Origin: Pseudomonas lini
GTDB lineage: Bacteria > Pseudomonadota > Gammaproteobacteria > Pseudomonadales > Pseudomonadaceae
Length of the DNA stretch: 64,000 bases
Direction of reading: 5' to 3'
NCBI RefSeq assembly: GCF_030812475.1
Contig: NZ_JAUSSR010000003.1
Coordinates: 248,001-312,000, forward strand
Part shown: positions 53,962-62,910 of the stretch, piece by piece
How the letters are laid out: each line of letters begins with the position of its first letter
Numbering within the stretch: position 1 is the stretch's first letter
Made by a program: the position numbers and the translations under genes
The notes under the pieces: generated by a model
Databases searched by the model: none
What the model saw: the letters and a program-made list of their open reading frames with translations, nothing else
Told to the model about the DNA's origin: nothing

Positions 53962-54861
53962 ATGTTCGACTACAAATTGCTTTCTGCCTTGGCCGCGGTG
54001 GTCGAGCAAGCGGGATTCGAGCGCGCGGCGCAGGTGCTGGGGTTGTCCCAATCGGCGATCTCGCAGCGCATCAAGTTGCTGGAGGCGCGGGTTGGCCAAC
54101 CGGTGTTGGTGCGAGTGACGCCACCGGCCCCGACTGAAATCGGTCGGCGGTTGCTCAACCACGTGCAGCAAGTGCGTTTGCTTGAGCGCGATCTGCAGAC
54201 CCTGGTACCGGCCCTGGACGAAGAAGGGCTGCCGGAACGCCTGCGCATCGCCCTGAATGCCGACAGCCTGGCCACCTGGTGGGCGGTGGCGGTGGGCGAC
54301 TTCTGTGCGGAGCAACATTTGCTGCTGGACCTGGTGGTCGAAGACCAGACCGTCGGCCTCAAACGCATGCGCGCAGGCGAAGTGGCGGCCTGCGTCTGTG
54401 CCAGCGAGCGCCCGGTGGCTGGCGCGCGCAGTGTGTTGCTGGGCGCGATGCGCTACCGCGCGCTGGCCAGCCCAGCCTTCATTGCCCGGCATTTTCCCGA
54501 AGGTGTGCGTGCCGAGCGGTTGGCACAGACCCCGGCGCTGGTATTCGGTCCGGACGACTTCCTGCAGCATCGCTATCTGGCCTCTCTGGGTGTGGACGGC
54601 GGTTTCGAACACCATTTATGTCCATCGTCCGAAGGTTTTATCCGTCTCACGGAGGCCGGCCTGGGGTGGGGGCTGGTGCCTGAGCTGCAGGTGCGCGATC
54701 AACTGGAGCGAGGCGTGCTGCGCGAGCTTTTGCCAGATAAGCCCATCGATGTGCCGCTGTACTGGCATCATTGGCGCAATGGCGGTCAGCTGTTGGGGTT
54801 GCTCACCGATCAATTGGTGCGCTCATCGAAGCAATGGCTGGTGCCTTGGGAGCAGCCTTGA
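53962..54861 (+). CDS. argP: LysR-family regulator, ArgP (IciA)-like
   Basis: This 299-residue transcription factor has an N-terminal winged helix (residues 1-60: FDYKLLSALAAVVEQAGFER, LGLSQSAISQRIKLLEARVG) and a periplasmic-binding-protein-like effector domain. The family context around VRVTPPAPTEIGRRLLNH and SEGFIRLTEAGLGWGLVPE matches ArgP, which activates argO in response to arginine and lysine. It is divergent from the ACT-argO pair. The start MFDYKLLS was chosen over an upstream ATG because of the fold boundary. Confidence 0.9.
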   Translation: MFDYKLLSALAAVVEQAGFERAAQVLGLSQSAISQRIKLLEARVGQPVLVRVTPPAPTEIGRRLLNHVQQVRLLERDLQTLVPALDEEGLPERLRIALNADSLATWWAVAVGDFCAEQHLLLDLVVEDQTVGLKRMRAGEVAACVCASERPVAGARSVLLGAMRYRALASPAFIARHFPEGVRAERLAQTPALVFGPDDFLQHRYLASLGVDGGFEHHLCPSSEGFIRLTEAGLGWGLVPELQVRDQLERGVLRELLPDKPIDVPLYWHHWRNGGQLLGLLTDQLVRSSKQWLVPWEQP

Positions 54862-54865
54862 GCGT

Positions 54866-54919
54866 CAAGCTGCAAGCTGCAAGTAAAGCGCTTGTGGACC
54901 GTTTTTAGCTTGCAGCTTG
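54866..54919. repeat. Inverted repeat of CAAGCTGCAAGCT type
   Basis: CAAGCTGCAAGCT (54866-54878) and AGCTTGCAGCTTG (54907-54919) are exact inverted copies, 28 bp apart, with a further AGCTTCAAGC-like echo nearby. It begins five bases past the argP stop. It resembles a short dispersed repeat seen in pseudomonads and is unlike the REPs here. Confidence 0.7.
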
Positions 54920-54957
54920 TGGCTTGAAGCTTGCACCTGCATTTGTTGGAGCAATAC

Positions 54958-55950
54958 ATGAAGATTCTGGTTACCGGCGCCAGCGGTTTCATTGGCGGGC
55001 GCTTTGCGCGTTTTGCCTTGGAACAGGGGCTGGACGTGCGGGTCAACGGTCGCCGGGCCGAGAGTGTGGAGCATTTGGTGCGCCGTGGCGCCGAGTTCAT
55101 CCAGGGCGACCTGAGCGACCCGCAGCTGGCGCGAGACTTGTGCCGCGACGTTGAAGCGGTGGTCCATTGCGCTGGCGCTGTCGGGTTGTGGGGGCGTTAC
55201 CAGGACTTTCATCAAGGCAACGTCCAGGTCACCGAAAACGTGGTCGAAGCCTGCCTGAAACAGCGGGTTCGGCGGCTGGTGCACTTGTCGTCGCCATCGA
55301 TCTATTTCGATGGCCGCGATCATCTTGGGTTGACCGAAGAACAGGTGCCCAAGCGCTTCAGGCATCCCTACGCGGCGACCAAATACCTGGCCGAGCAAAA
55401 GGTCTTCGGTGCCCAGGAATTCGGCCTCGAAACCCTGGCCTTGCGCCCGCGCTTCGTAACGGGTGCCGGCGACATGAGCATTTTCCCACGGTTGCTGAAC
55501 ATGCAACGCAAAGGTCGCCTGGCAATCATCGGCAACGGTTTGAACAAGGTTGATTTCACCAGCGTGCAGAACCTGAACGAAGCGTTGCTTAGCAGCTTGC
55601 TGGCGACGGGCTCAGCCTTGGGCAAGGCCTACAACATCAGTAACGGTGCGCCGGTGCCGTTGTGGGATGTGGTCAATTACGTGATGCGCAGCATGGACGT
55701 GCCACAGGTCACCCGCTACCGTTCCTTCGGTCTGGCCTACACCGTGGCCGCGCTCAACGAAGGCGCGTGCAAACTGTGGCCGGGCCGTCCCGAACCGACC
55801 TTGTCGCGTCTGGGCATGCAAGTCATGAATAAAAATTTCACCCTGGACATCAGCCGGGCGCGGCACTATCTGGATTACGATCCGAAGGTCAGTCTCTGGA
55901 CGGCCCTGGACGAGTTCTGTGGCTGGTGGAAGGCTCAGGACATCCACTGA
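54958..55950 (+). CDS. NAD-dependent epimerase/dehydratase family protein (extended SDR)
   Basis: This 330-residue extended SDR has a Rossmann start MKILVTGASGFIGGRFARFA, DLSDPQLARDL, the VVHCAGAVGLWGRYQDFHQGN segment, a catalytic-Ser region in LVHLSSPSIYFD, and the catalytic YAATKYLAEQ (Tyr-x3-Lys). It is closest in feel to 3-beta-hydroxysteroid dehydrogenase or OleD-type enzymes. The substrate is unknown and no pathway genes flank it. TTGGAG lies six bases before the ATG. Confidence 0.87.
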   Translation: MKILVTGASGFIGGRFARFALEQGLDVRVNGRRAESVEHLVRRGAEFIQGDLSDPQLARDLCRDVEAVVHCAGAVGLWGRYQDFHQGNVQVTENVVEACLKQRVRRLVHLSSPSIYFDGRDHLGLTEEQVPKRFRHPYAATKYLAEQKVFGAQEFGLETLALRPRFVTGAGDMSIFPRLLNMQRKGRLAIIGNGLNKVDFTSVQNLNEALLSSLLATGSALGKAYNISNGAPVPLWDVVNYVMRSMDVPQVTRYRSFGLAYTVAALNEGACKLWPGRPEPTLSRLGMQVMNKNFTLDISRARHYLDYDPKVSLWTALDEFCGWWKAQDIH

Positions 55951-56057
55951 AAAAGCCGGTAATGAACCCAGTCCGCGGGTTCAGGGTCAATCGGTGCGGC
56001 AGTGGGGGTTATACTCGCCGCATCAAGCCATCACCGCGTTCCACAAAGGTTGACTCA

Positions 56058-56930
56058 ATGTCCATGCGTAACGATGCCAACGACGACTTCGACGATGTAC
56101 CGAGCCTGCGTGCAGACAGCCTCGACGACGATGATTTTGTGCCCACCACCCGCACCACGGTGCGTTCGCGCACAACGCCGGTGGTCAAGGTCAAGGGTCC
56201 GAGCACCGGCCCGTTGTGGGCACTGGTCGGCGCCTTGATTTTTGCCTTCGCCGGCCTTGCCTGGTGGAGCTTTCAGCAGATCTCGCTGATGGAACAGCAA
56301 CTGGTGGCGACCCAGGAAAGCTTCGCCCGCATCAGCGAGGAAGCGGCGGGGCGCCTGCAGGACATCTCCGGCAAGGTGGTCGCCAGCCAGACCAACGTCA
56401 GCAGCGACAGCGAAGCCCTGAAATTGCAGATCAAACAGCTGGAAGGCAAACTACAGGACCAGGGCAAGCAGCAGCAAGGTGTCGCCGGCCAGACCTCCGA
56501 GCTGGACAAGCGCTTGGCGCAGATGACTGCGCAAACCACCGAGCTGGATAAGCGACTGGCGCAGATGACCACCCAGAACACCGAACAACAGAGCGCCAAT
56601 ACCCAATTGCAGGCGCAGGTCAAAGCGTTGGGCAATGAATTGGCCGCGCTGAAAAATGCCCCGACCGACACCAGCAAGATAGACGTGCAGCTGAAAAGCC
56701 TCGGGGCCGACATCGCCGCGCTGAAAAAGCAAGGCAACCCGAGCGCTGCCATCGATCGCCTGGAACAAGACATGCTTGTCCTCAAGAGCCAGCAGGACAA
56801 CCGTCCGAGTGCGGCACAAGGCGCCACCACCGCCGAATTCGACGCCTTCCGTGGCCAGGTCACGCGCAACATCAACACCCTGCAGGCGCAGATTCAGACC
56901 CTGGCGCAGCAGCTGCGCGCCCGGCCATAA
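56058..56930 (+). CDS. Single-pass membrane protein with long coiled coil
   Basis: This 290-residue protein has an acidic cytoplasmic N-terminus (DANDDFDDV, DSLDDDDFV), one membrane helix at about residues 53-73 (LWALVGALIFAFAGLAWWSF), then about 200 residues of Gln/Leu-rich coiled coil with imperfect repeats (TSELDKRLAQMTAQ, TTELDKRLAQMTTQ). It is commonly annotated as an ATPase or chromosome-segregation protein, but no Walker motif is visible, so that label is not supported. It may be an envelope scaffold (inference). AAGG precedes the ATG. Confidence 0.8.
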   Translation: MSMRNDANDDFDDVPSLRADSLDDDDFVPTTRTTVRSRTTPVVKVKGPSTGPLWALVGALIFAFAGLAWWSFQQISLMEQQLVATQESFARISEEAAGRLQDISGKVVASQTNVSSDSEALKLQIKQLEGKLQDQGKQQQGVAGQTSELDKRLAQMTAQTTELDKRLAQMTTQNTEQQSANTQLQAQVKALGNELAALKNAPTDTSKIDVQLKSLGADIAALKKQGNPSAAIDRLEQDMLVLKSQQDNRPSAAQGATTAEFDAFRGQVTRNINTLQAQIQTLAQQLRARP

Positions 56931-57025
56931 ACCTCTGGCTGACAGCTACTTGGCGAGGGCAGCCCCCTCGCCACTGGCAAGCCGGCACCGCTGAGCCTGC
57001 TCGCGAATGAAGGCGACTCGGTTAT

Positions 57026-58543
57026 CTACCGAACCCTATCCTCTCGCCCCCGCAACACCCTGTTCGGCATGGCAATCGCCGCCGCCAGCCCCAGCAGTGA
57101 CACCGTCGCACTCACCATCAGCAAATGCCGGAAAGTCAGCAACAACTGCGCCCGCAATGCATCCTGCGCCTCCCCCGGGGCAGCGTTCAAACCATCCAGC
57201 AAGACATTCCCCGAACTGCCTTCGGCAACCAGCGACGAGCCCGACAGGTGGGCGAAACCGGAGTCCTGCAACAGCGCCAGCAACAGCGCCGACATCAATG
57301 CCACGCCCACGGCGCCGCCCAATGAGCGGAACAGGTTGGTGGTGCTGGTGGCCACGCCGATGTCCCGCTGATCCACTGCGTTTTGCGTCCCCACCAACGA
57401 AGTCGGGAACTGCATGCCTGAAGCGATACCGCTGAGCAACATGAACAGGCTGCTCAGCGCAAAGGCCTGTGGCGGACTGAACGCCATGCCCATGATCGAA
57501 ACCGGCATCAGTACGGCACCGGTCAGGATCATCGGTTTGTAACGTCCGGTCACCGAGGTCCGGCGACCGGCGAAATACGCCCCGATCGGCAAGCCGATGG
57601 CCAATGGCAGCAGATGCAGCGCGGCGCTGTCGGCCCCGGAGCCGGTGACGCTCTGGAAGCGCAGCGGCATCAGCACAATCAGCGAGATCGCCTGGAAACT
57701 GGTGAAGAAAATCGTGCACCAGCACAGGACCGCATTGCGGTTGGCGAACAGGTGCATCGGCAGCAACGGCTCCCGCGCCCGACGCTCATGCCAGACGAAC
57801 AGCGCCAGGACCACGATCGAGCAGGCGAGCAGGCCTGATACTTCGGTACTGCGCCAGGCATGGCCCTGGCCGACTTCGGTGATGCCCAGCAACAACGCGG
57901 TCAAACCGATGATCATCAATAACGTGCCGAAGTAATCGATGATCGGTTTGCGCTGGGGAACCGGCAGCCCCACCAGGGTGCGATGGGCCACCAGCCATGC
58001 GCCCAGGCCCAGGGGCAGATTGATCAGGAACACCCAGCGCCAGGACAGGTATTCAGTCATGTAGCCACCGAGTACCGGACCGGCAACGCTGGCGACCGCG
58101 TACATGCTGCTGAAATAGCCCTGGTAACGACCGCGTTCCCTGGGCGGCACGATGTCGCCGATGATGGCCTGGCTGACCGAAATCATCCCGCCGGCGCCAA
58201 TGCCCTGGAAAATCCGCGCCAGCACCAGCTGCTCCATGCTCTGCGCCAGGCCGCAGAACACCGAAGCCAGCGTGAACAGGCCCATGCCGAACAGCATCAA
58301 CCTGCGGCGACCGTACAGGTCGCCCAATTTGCCGTAGATCGGCACGGCAACGGTCATGGCCACCATGTAGCCGGAAATGACCCAGGCCAACAGGCTGACA
58401 TCCTTGAATTGCGCGGAGATGGCCGGCATTGAAACCGCGACGATTGTCTGGTCCAGCGCGCCGAGAAATATGGCCAGCATCAGGGCGATCAGCACGCTGC
58501 GAATGGCCGGCTTGGGCATATCAGGCGAGTGGAGATTGGTCAC
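57026..58543 (-). CDS. MFS multidrug exporter (DHA2/EmrB-like, 14 helices)
   Basis: This 505-residue inner-membrane proton antiporter has the DHA motif LDQTIVAVSMPAI in helix 1, YGKLGDLYGRRRLMLFG (motif A) and GIGAGGMISVSQAIIGDIVP. VAGPVLGGYMTEYLSWRWVF (motif C) follows. The helix count is about 14. The GTG at 58543 (VTNLHSPDMPK) was chosen because AGGT lies seven bases upstream; an ATG nine codons later lacks a ribosome-binding site. No membrane-fusion partner is present. An AraC-type regulator is divergent and probably controls it. Confidence 0.86.
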   Translation of the reverse strand: MTNLHSPDMPKPAIRSVLIALMLAIFLGALDQTIVAVSMPAISAQFKDVSLLAWVISGYMVAMTVAVPIYGKLGDLYGRRRLMLFGMGLFTLASVFCGLAQSMEQLVLARIFQGIGAGGMISVSQAIIGDIVPPRERGRYQGYFSSMYAVASVAGPVLGGYMTEYLSWRWVFLINLPLGLGAWLVAHRTLVGLPVPQRKPIIDYFGTLLMIIGLTALLLGITEVGQGHAWRSTEVSGLLACSIVVLALFVWHERRAREPLLPMHLFANRNAVLCWCTIFFTSFQAISLIVLMPLRFQSVTGSGADSAALHLLPLAIGLPIGAYFAGRRTSVTGRYKPMILTGAVLMPVSIMGMAFSPPQAFALSSLFMLLSGIASGMQFPTSLVGTQNAVDQRDIGVATSTTNLFRSLGGAVGVALMSALLLALLQDSGFAHLSGSSLVAEGSSGNVLLDGLNAAPGEAQDALRAQLLLTFRHLLMVSATVSLLGLAAAIAMPNRVLRGREDRVR

Positions 58544-58861
58544 GGTATAACCTGCGGGCAGTGATTTGACACCCGCCAGGCGCAAGGCGAGCGGGCAGTG
58601 CTCGCCAGTGTAAGTCGGTAGTAGGCTATTCGATAGCCTGATACGGAAGTCCGACGTCATTTACTGCAAGGATTTTTCGATCCGATACGGCGTAGACAAA
58701 TCGTTCGAGCGCCGGCTCGGCCATGTCCGGATAATTTTTGTGGACCGAATGCTGCTTTTTTCACTTGCCGGTCGGCCAATTGAAGGTGAAAACTCAGCCG
58801 AACCCTGTACATTCTGCCAATCGATTATCGCCCGCCACCCCCTGAGGCCTGGATTGAAGTG
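58544..58861. other. Divergent regulatory region, MFS exporter / AraC regulator
   Basis: About 320 bp with both promoters. AT-rich segments around 58670-58760 are candidates for promoter elements. No repeat or small gene was seen, and no operator could be defined by eye. Confidence 0.4.
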
Positions 58862-59758
58862 ATGAACAAGCCTGACCTGCCTTCGATTCCAGTGTTCAAG
58901 CTCTACGGTGAAAGCCTGGACTGGCCAACCCCGGACTTGCTGCACTGTGAAACCATTTCCAATCGCAGCCGCGAACACCAATGGGAAATCAAACCCCACC
59001 GTCACGCCGATTTATGCCAGTTGCTCTTCGTATTCAAAGGTCAGGCAGAGCTTGAAATCGAAGGCAAACGTGCGCAACTGACCGAACCGGCGATCCAGAT
59101 CCTGCCACCGTTGTCGGTGCATGGCTTTCGGTTTTCCGAAGACGTCGAAGGGTTCGTGGTCACCCTGGCCGCGCCACTGGTTGCCCATCTGCAGGTGCAA
59201 TTGGGCAACTCGATGAATGCCTTGGCCGAGGCTGAAAGATACCCGGCGGGCCAGGATGGCGAGTACCTCAACAGTCTGTTTGCCGCGCTGCAAAACGAGT
59301 ACACAGGGCATCAACCGGCCCGGGAGATGCTCATGCATTCGCTGGTCAGCGTGATCATGGTATGGGTCAGCCGTCAGGTGATTCAACGCCGCTCCGCCAG
59401 CCAGCGCCCACAGCGAGCCCGGGAGTACCTCAACGGGTTTATCCAGTTGGTGGAAGAAACCTATCGCCAGCACGTCAAAGTCGAAGATCTGGCGCATCGG
59501 CTGGGAATCTCCGTGTCCCACCTCAACGGCACGTGTCGAGAGTTGGCCGGGCAACCGGCGTTGCAGATCATGCACGAGCGACAGTTGCTGGAGGCCAAGC
59601 GTTTGCTGACCTACACCAGCATGACCATTTATGAAATGTCCGACGTATTGGGGTTTTCCGATCCGACCAACTTCACACGCCTGTTCCGACGCCGGGTGGG
59701 GATCTCGCCCAAGGCTTTTCGCGACCGCTTGAAGGCCGATCAGGGCAACGAGACCTGA
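58862..59758 (+). CDS. AraC-family transcriptional regulator
   Basis: This 298-residue regulator has a cupin-type effector domain (residues 40-120: WEIKPHRHADLCQLLFVFKG, QILPPLSVHGFRF) and a C-terminal AraC double helix-turn-helix (VEDLAHRLGISVSHLNGTCR, IYEMSDVLGFSDPTNFTRLF). The KPHRHADLCQLLF stretch recalls the PobR/HpaA group that senses aromatic acids, but no aromatic-pathway gene is adjacent. It is divergent from the MFS exporter, its likely target. An in-frame GTG lies directly before the ATG. Confidence 0.87.
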   Translation: MNKPDLPSIPVFKLYGESLDWPTPDLLHCETISNRSREHQWEIKPHRHADLCQLLFVFKGQAELEIEGKRAQLTEPAIQILPPLSVHGFRFSEDVEGFVVTLAAPLVAHLQVQLGNSMNALAEAERYPAGQDGEYLNSLFAALQNEYTGHQPAREMLMHSLVSVIMVWVSRQVIQRRSASQRPQRAREYLNGFIQLVEETYRQHVKVEDLAHRLGISVSHLNGTCRELAGQPALQIMHERQLLEAKRLLTYTSMTIYEMSDVLGFSDPTNFTRLFRRRVGISPKAFRDRLKADQGNET

Positions 59759-59767
59759 CCCCCTTCG

Positions 59768-59944
59768 TTAACGGAGGGCGTTGAAGGTCGTGTTGTGGGG
59801 CATGCAGCGCTCGAAGTTGCAACTCGCCGCTGCACGGGGCAGTTGACGCAACTGCTCTACCCGCCAGGCTGCGGTGCCATACAGCGCAAGCGTCGCTGCA
59901 CAGGTGATGAAAATGGCGAGGTACCTTCTTGTTCTGATGTTCAT
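59768..59944 (-). CDS. Small single-pass membrane protein (tentative)
   Basis: The ATG at 59944 opens 58 codons: MNIRTRRYLAIFITCAATLA, then YGTAAWRVEQLRQLPRAAAS, two Cys and NTTFNALR. Residues 8-25 form a hydrophobic helix preceded by basic residues. AGAGG lies about eight bases before the start. It is convergent with the AraC gene (ends nine bases apart). It is too short to be certain; no family recognised. Confidence 0.45.
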   Translation of the reverse strand: MNIRTRRYLAIFITCAATLALYGTAAWRVEQLRQLPRAAASCNFERCMPHNTTFNALR

Positions 59945-60060
59945 GGCGCTGACCTCTGAACGAATACCCTTGGGTATTACTTTGAGCATAGGTCAGCGCC
60001 AGTGAGTTGCCAGCAAAGCGGCTTTTGCATGTAACCCGGTATTCAGCACGCTGATGTCCC

Positions 60061-60210
60061 CTTGTGGGAGCGGGCTTGCTCGCGAAAGCGGTGGGTCAGT
60101 CGCCATCATTGTTGAATGATCGGAGCGAGCTTGCTCGCGATAGCGGTTGATCATTCAACAAATATGTCGACTGACCCACCGCAATCGCGAGCAAGCTCGC
60201 TCCCACAGGG
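60061..60210. repeat. Cluster of three REP elements
   Basis: GTGGGAGCGGGCTTGCTCGC (60064), a partial GGAGCGAGCTTGCTCGCGAT (60122) in the same orientation, and an inverted ATCGCGAGCAAGCTCGCTCC (60184-60203). The segment between the first two and that before the third share GGTGGGTCAGTC / GACTGACCCACC, so the spacers also form an inverted repeat. Confidence 0.85.
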
Positions 60211-60231
60211 TTGTGCGCCAAGCCTTCGGGC

Positions 60232-61113
60232 TCAGCGCGCCTGGGCCTGCTCCATCAACCACCCCATCAACTCGCGCAATTTCGGCGAAGGCCCAGGCTT
60301 GTCGGGGAAAACCAGGTAATACGCCAACCCGGTTTTCACCTTCAATTCAAACGGCATGACCAGCCTTCCGGCGCTCAGGTCGTCGCCAATCAACGACCAA
60401 TCGCCAATCGCCACGCCTGTCCCCTGGGACGCCATCGACATCGCCAGGTCCAGCGTTTCGAAATGCTGCCCTTTGCTGACATTGCTTAATTGAAGATCCG
60501 CCGCTTTCAACCACGCGTTCCAGTCGCGCTCATCGCGGGTGGGGTGCAGGAGCAAGTGGTGTTGCAGATCGGCAGGTGTCTGCAAGGCCATCGGTCCTTC
60601 CAGCATCGGTCGGGAACAGACCGGCGTCAGTTGCTCATCGAACAGGTGATAGGAGGCCAGGGCGCTGTCGGGCGGTGCGCCATACATCACCGCCGCATCG
60701 AACTGCTCGCGATGAAAATCGACCCCATGCTTGACCGTGGTGGTCAACTCCACCGGCACATCCGGACGCTCTTTTTGCCATTGTAAAAGCCGCGGCAACA
60801 ACCAGCGCATGACACAGGTCGGGGCCTTGAGTTGCAGGGTTTCGCGCTTCTCGCCTATCTGCTCCACCGCCTCGTCGATCAAGCGGAAAATCTTCTGGAC
60901 CCGGGGCAGCCACTCCCGTCCTTTGGCCGTGAGATCGAGGCCCCGGGCCTGGCGAATGAACAATTCATAACCCAGATGATCTTCCAGCCCGGCGATCTGC
61001 CGACTGACCGCGCCCTGGGTGATGTACAGCTGCTCGGCGGCCCGGGTGAAGTTGCAGCACTGCGCGGTGATCAGAAAAGTGTGCAGCGCCGGCAGGGGAG
61101 GCAATCGTTTCAT
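60232..61113 (-). CDS. LysR-family regulator, GcvA-like
   Basis: This 293-residue transcription factor has an N-terminal winged helix (PPLPALHTFLITAQCCNFTR, LYITQGAVSRQIAGLEDHLG) and an effector domain of the GcvA type (APTCVMRWLLPRLLQWQKER, LLLHPTRDERDWNAWL). It is divergent from the AruI-like decarboxylase and aldehyde dehydrogenase, its likely targets. The 159-bp gap between the starts should hold the operator. Confidence 0.9.
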   Translation of the reverse strand: MKRLPPLPALHTFLITAQCCNFTRAAEQLYITQGAVSRQIAGLEDHLGYELFIRQARGLDLTAKGREWLPRVQKIFRLIDEAVEQIGEKRETLQLKAPTCVMRWLLPRLLQWQKERPDVPVELTTTVKHGVDFHREQFDAAVMYGAPPDSALASYHLFDEQLTPVCSRPMLEGPMALQTPADLQHHLLLHPTRDERDWNAWLKAADLQLSNVSKGQHFETLDLAMSMASQGTGVAIGDWSLIGDDLSAGRLVMPFELKVKTGLAYYLVFPDKPGPSPKLRELMGWLMEQAQAR

Positions 61114-61272
61114 TGGGATCCAAGGTATGACGTGAGGACATGGCTAGTATGACTTTTTATCCATTGTTGCGGGTACGTGTCGCCCGTTCCAATGAGGCCA
61201 TCCCTGGACCTGCCCGCTCATCATAAACACTGCGCAGGCCTGGCGTCTCAATCGAACAAGAAGGGCAACGAC

Positions 61273-62910
61273 ATGGCGACGTGCGGCGAAGTATTGGTCA
61301 AGTTACTCGAAGATTATGGGGTGAAGGAGGTGTTTGGCATTCCCGGGGTTCACACCGTGGAGCTGTACCGCGGGCTGGCCCGTTCGAGCATCAACCACGT
61401 CACTCCGCGTCACGAACAGGGCGCCGGCTTCATGGCCGACGGCTATGCGCGCACCAGCGGCAAGCCGGGCGTGTGCTTTATCATTACCGGCCCTGGCATG
61501 ACCAACATCACCACCGCCATGGGCCAGGCCTATGCCGATTCGATCCCGATGCTGGTGATCTCCAGCGTACAGACCCGCCACCAGTTGGGCGGCGGTCGCG
61601 GCAAGCTGCATGAACTGCCGAACCAGAGCGCCCTGGTCGGCGGAGTGGCGGCGTTTTCCCACACCCTGATGTCCGCGTCCGAGTTGCCGGGTGTGCTGGC
61701 CCGTGCCTTTGCCCTGTTCCAGGCCGGTCGTCCGCGTCCGGTGCACATCGAAATCCCCCTGGACGTTCTGGTCGAAGAGGCCGATGACCTGCTCGCCAGC
61801 GTGCCGGTGAACATCGATCGCGCCGGTGCCTCGCCGAGCGCAGTCAGGCGCATGACCGAATTGCTCGCCGGTGCCAAACGCCCGTTGATTCTCGCGGGTG
61901 GCGGTGCCATCAATGCCGCCGCCGAACTGACTGAGCTGGCGGAACTGCTGGACGCGCCGGTGGCCCTGACCATCAACGCCAAAGGCATGCTCGAATCCAG
62001 CCATCCGCTGCTGATCGGTTCGACCCAGAGCCTGGTCGCGACCCGTGCCCTGGTGGCCGAGGCCGACGTGGTATTGGCGATCGGCACCGAACTGGCCGAG
62101 ACCGACTACGACGTGACCTTCGCCGGTGGATTCGAGATTCCTGGCAAGTTGCTGCGGGTGGACATCGACCCGGATCAGACCGTGCGCAACTATCCGCCAC
62201 ACGTGGCGCTGGTGTCCGACTCGCGTCATGCAGCCCAAGCCTTGCTAAGCGCACTGTCCCATCAGTCGCTGGCCGAACGCCGCAACGATTGGGGCCAGGT
62301 TCGTGCCGCCCGCTTGCGCGAAGAACTGGCCGCCACCTGGGATGCGCCGACCCTGGCCCAGACCCGCTTCCTGGAAACCGTTTTGCACGAGTTGCCGAAT
62401 GCCGTATTCGTCGGCGATTCAACCCAGCCCGTTTATACCGGCAACCTGACGTTCAACCCGGAACGCCCGCGTCGCTGGTTCAACTCGTCCACCGGCTACG
62501 GCACCCTCGGCTATGCATTGCCGGCAGCGATTGGCGCCTGGCTTGGCGGCAGCGTTGAAAAGGGCGCCCGCCCTCCCGTGGTATGCCTGATTGGCGACGG
62601 CGGCCTGCAATTCACTCTGCCGGAACTGGCCAGCGCCGTTGAAGCGCGTACCCCGGTGATCGTCCTGCTGTGGAATAACCAGGGCTACGAAGAGATCAAG
62701 AAATACATGGTCAACCGCGCCATCGAGCCGGTCGGCGTGGACATCTATACCCCGGACTTCATCGGCGTGGCCAAGGCGCTGGGTTGTGCCGCCGAAGCCG
62801 TCAAGGGTGTCGAGCAACTGCGCAGCGCACTGCGCGCCGCCACCGATCGCCAAGGCCCGACGCTGATCGAAATCGACCAGAGCCAGTGGATGCAGGCGGT
62901 GTCGAAATGA
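61273..62910 (+). CDS. aruI: ThDP-dependent decarboxylase, AruI-like
   Basis: This 545-residue thiamine-diphosphate enzyme of the acetolactate-synthase fold has the ThDP-activating Glu in TPRHEQGAGFMADGYAR, the central domain (PLILAGGGAINAAAELTELA) and the ThDP/Mg motif GDGGLQFTLPELASAVEART ending NNQGYEE. It best matches what I recall of AruI, which decarboxylates 2-ketoarginine to 4-guanidinobutyraldehyde in the arginine transaminase route. The cotranscribed aldehyde dehydrogenase fits the next step. AruH is not in the window. The start at 61273 is the family's M-T-C-G region; an acetolactate synthase is less likely. Confidence 0.72.
   Translation: MATCGEVLVKLLEDYGVKEVFGIPGVHTVELYRGLARSSINHVTPRHEQGAGFMADGYARTSGKPGVCFIITGPGMTNITTAMGQAYADSIPMLVISSVQTRHQLGGGRGKLHELPNQSALVGGVAAFSHTLMSASELPGVLARAFALFQAGRPRPVHIEIPLDVLVEEADDLLASVPVNIDRAGASPSAVRRMTELLAGAKRPLILAGGGAINAAAELTELAELLDAPVALTINAKGMLESSHPLLIGSTQSLVATRALVAEADVVLAIGTELAETDYDVTFAGGFEIPGKLLRVDIDPDQTVRNYPPHVALVSDSRHAAQALLSALSHQSLAERRNDWGQVRAARLREELAATWDAPTLAQTRFLETVLHELPNAVFVGDSTQPVYTGNLTFNPERPRRWFNSSTGYGTLGYALPAAIGAWLGGSVEKGARPPVVCLIGDGGLQFTLPELASAVEARTPVIVLLWNNQGYEEIKKYMVNRAIEPVGVDIYTPDFIGVAKALGCAAEAVKGVEQLRSALRAATDRQGPTLIEIDQSQWMQAVSK

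Noticed and set aside
61273..62910. Naming the ThDP enzyme acetolactate synthase (ilvB)
   Set aside because: No small regulatory subunit gene follows; instead an overlapping aldehyde dehydrogenase does, and the sequence is closer to the AruI type.
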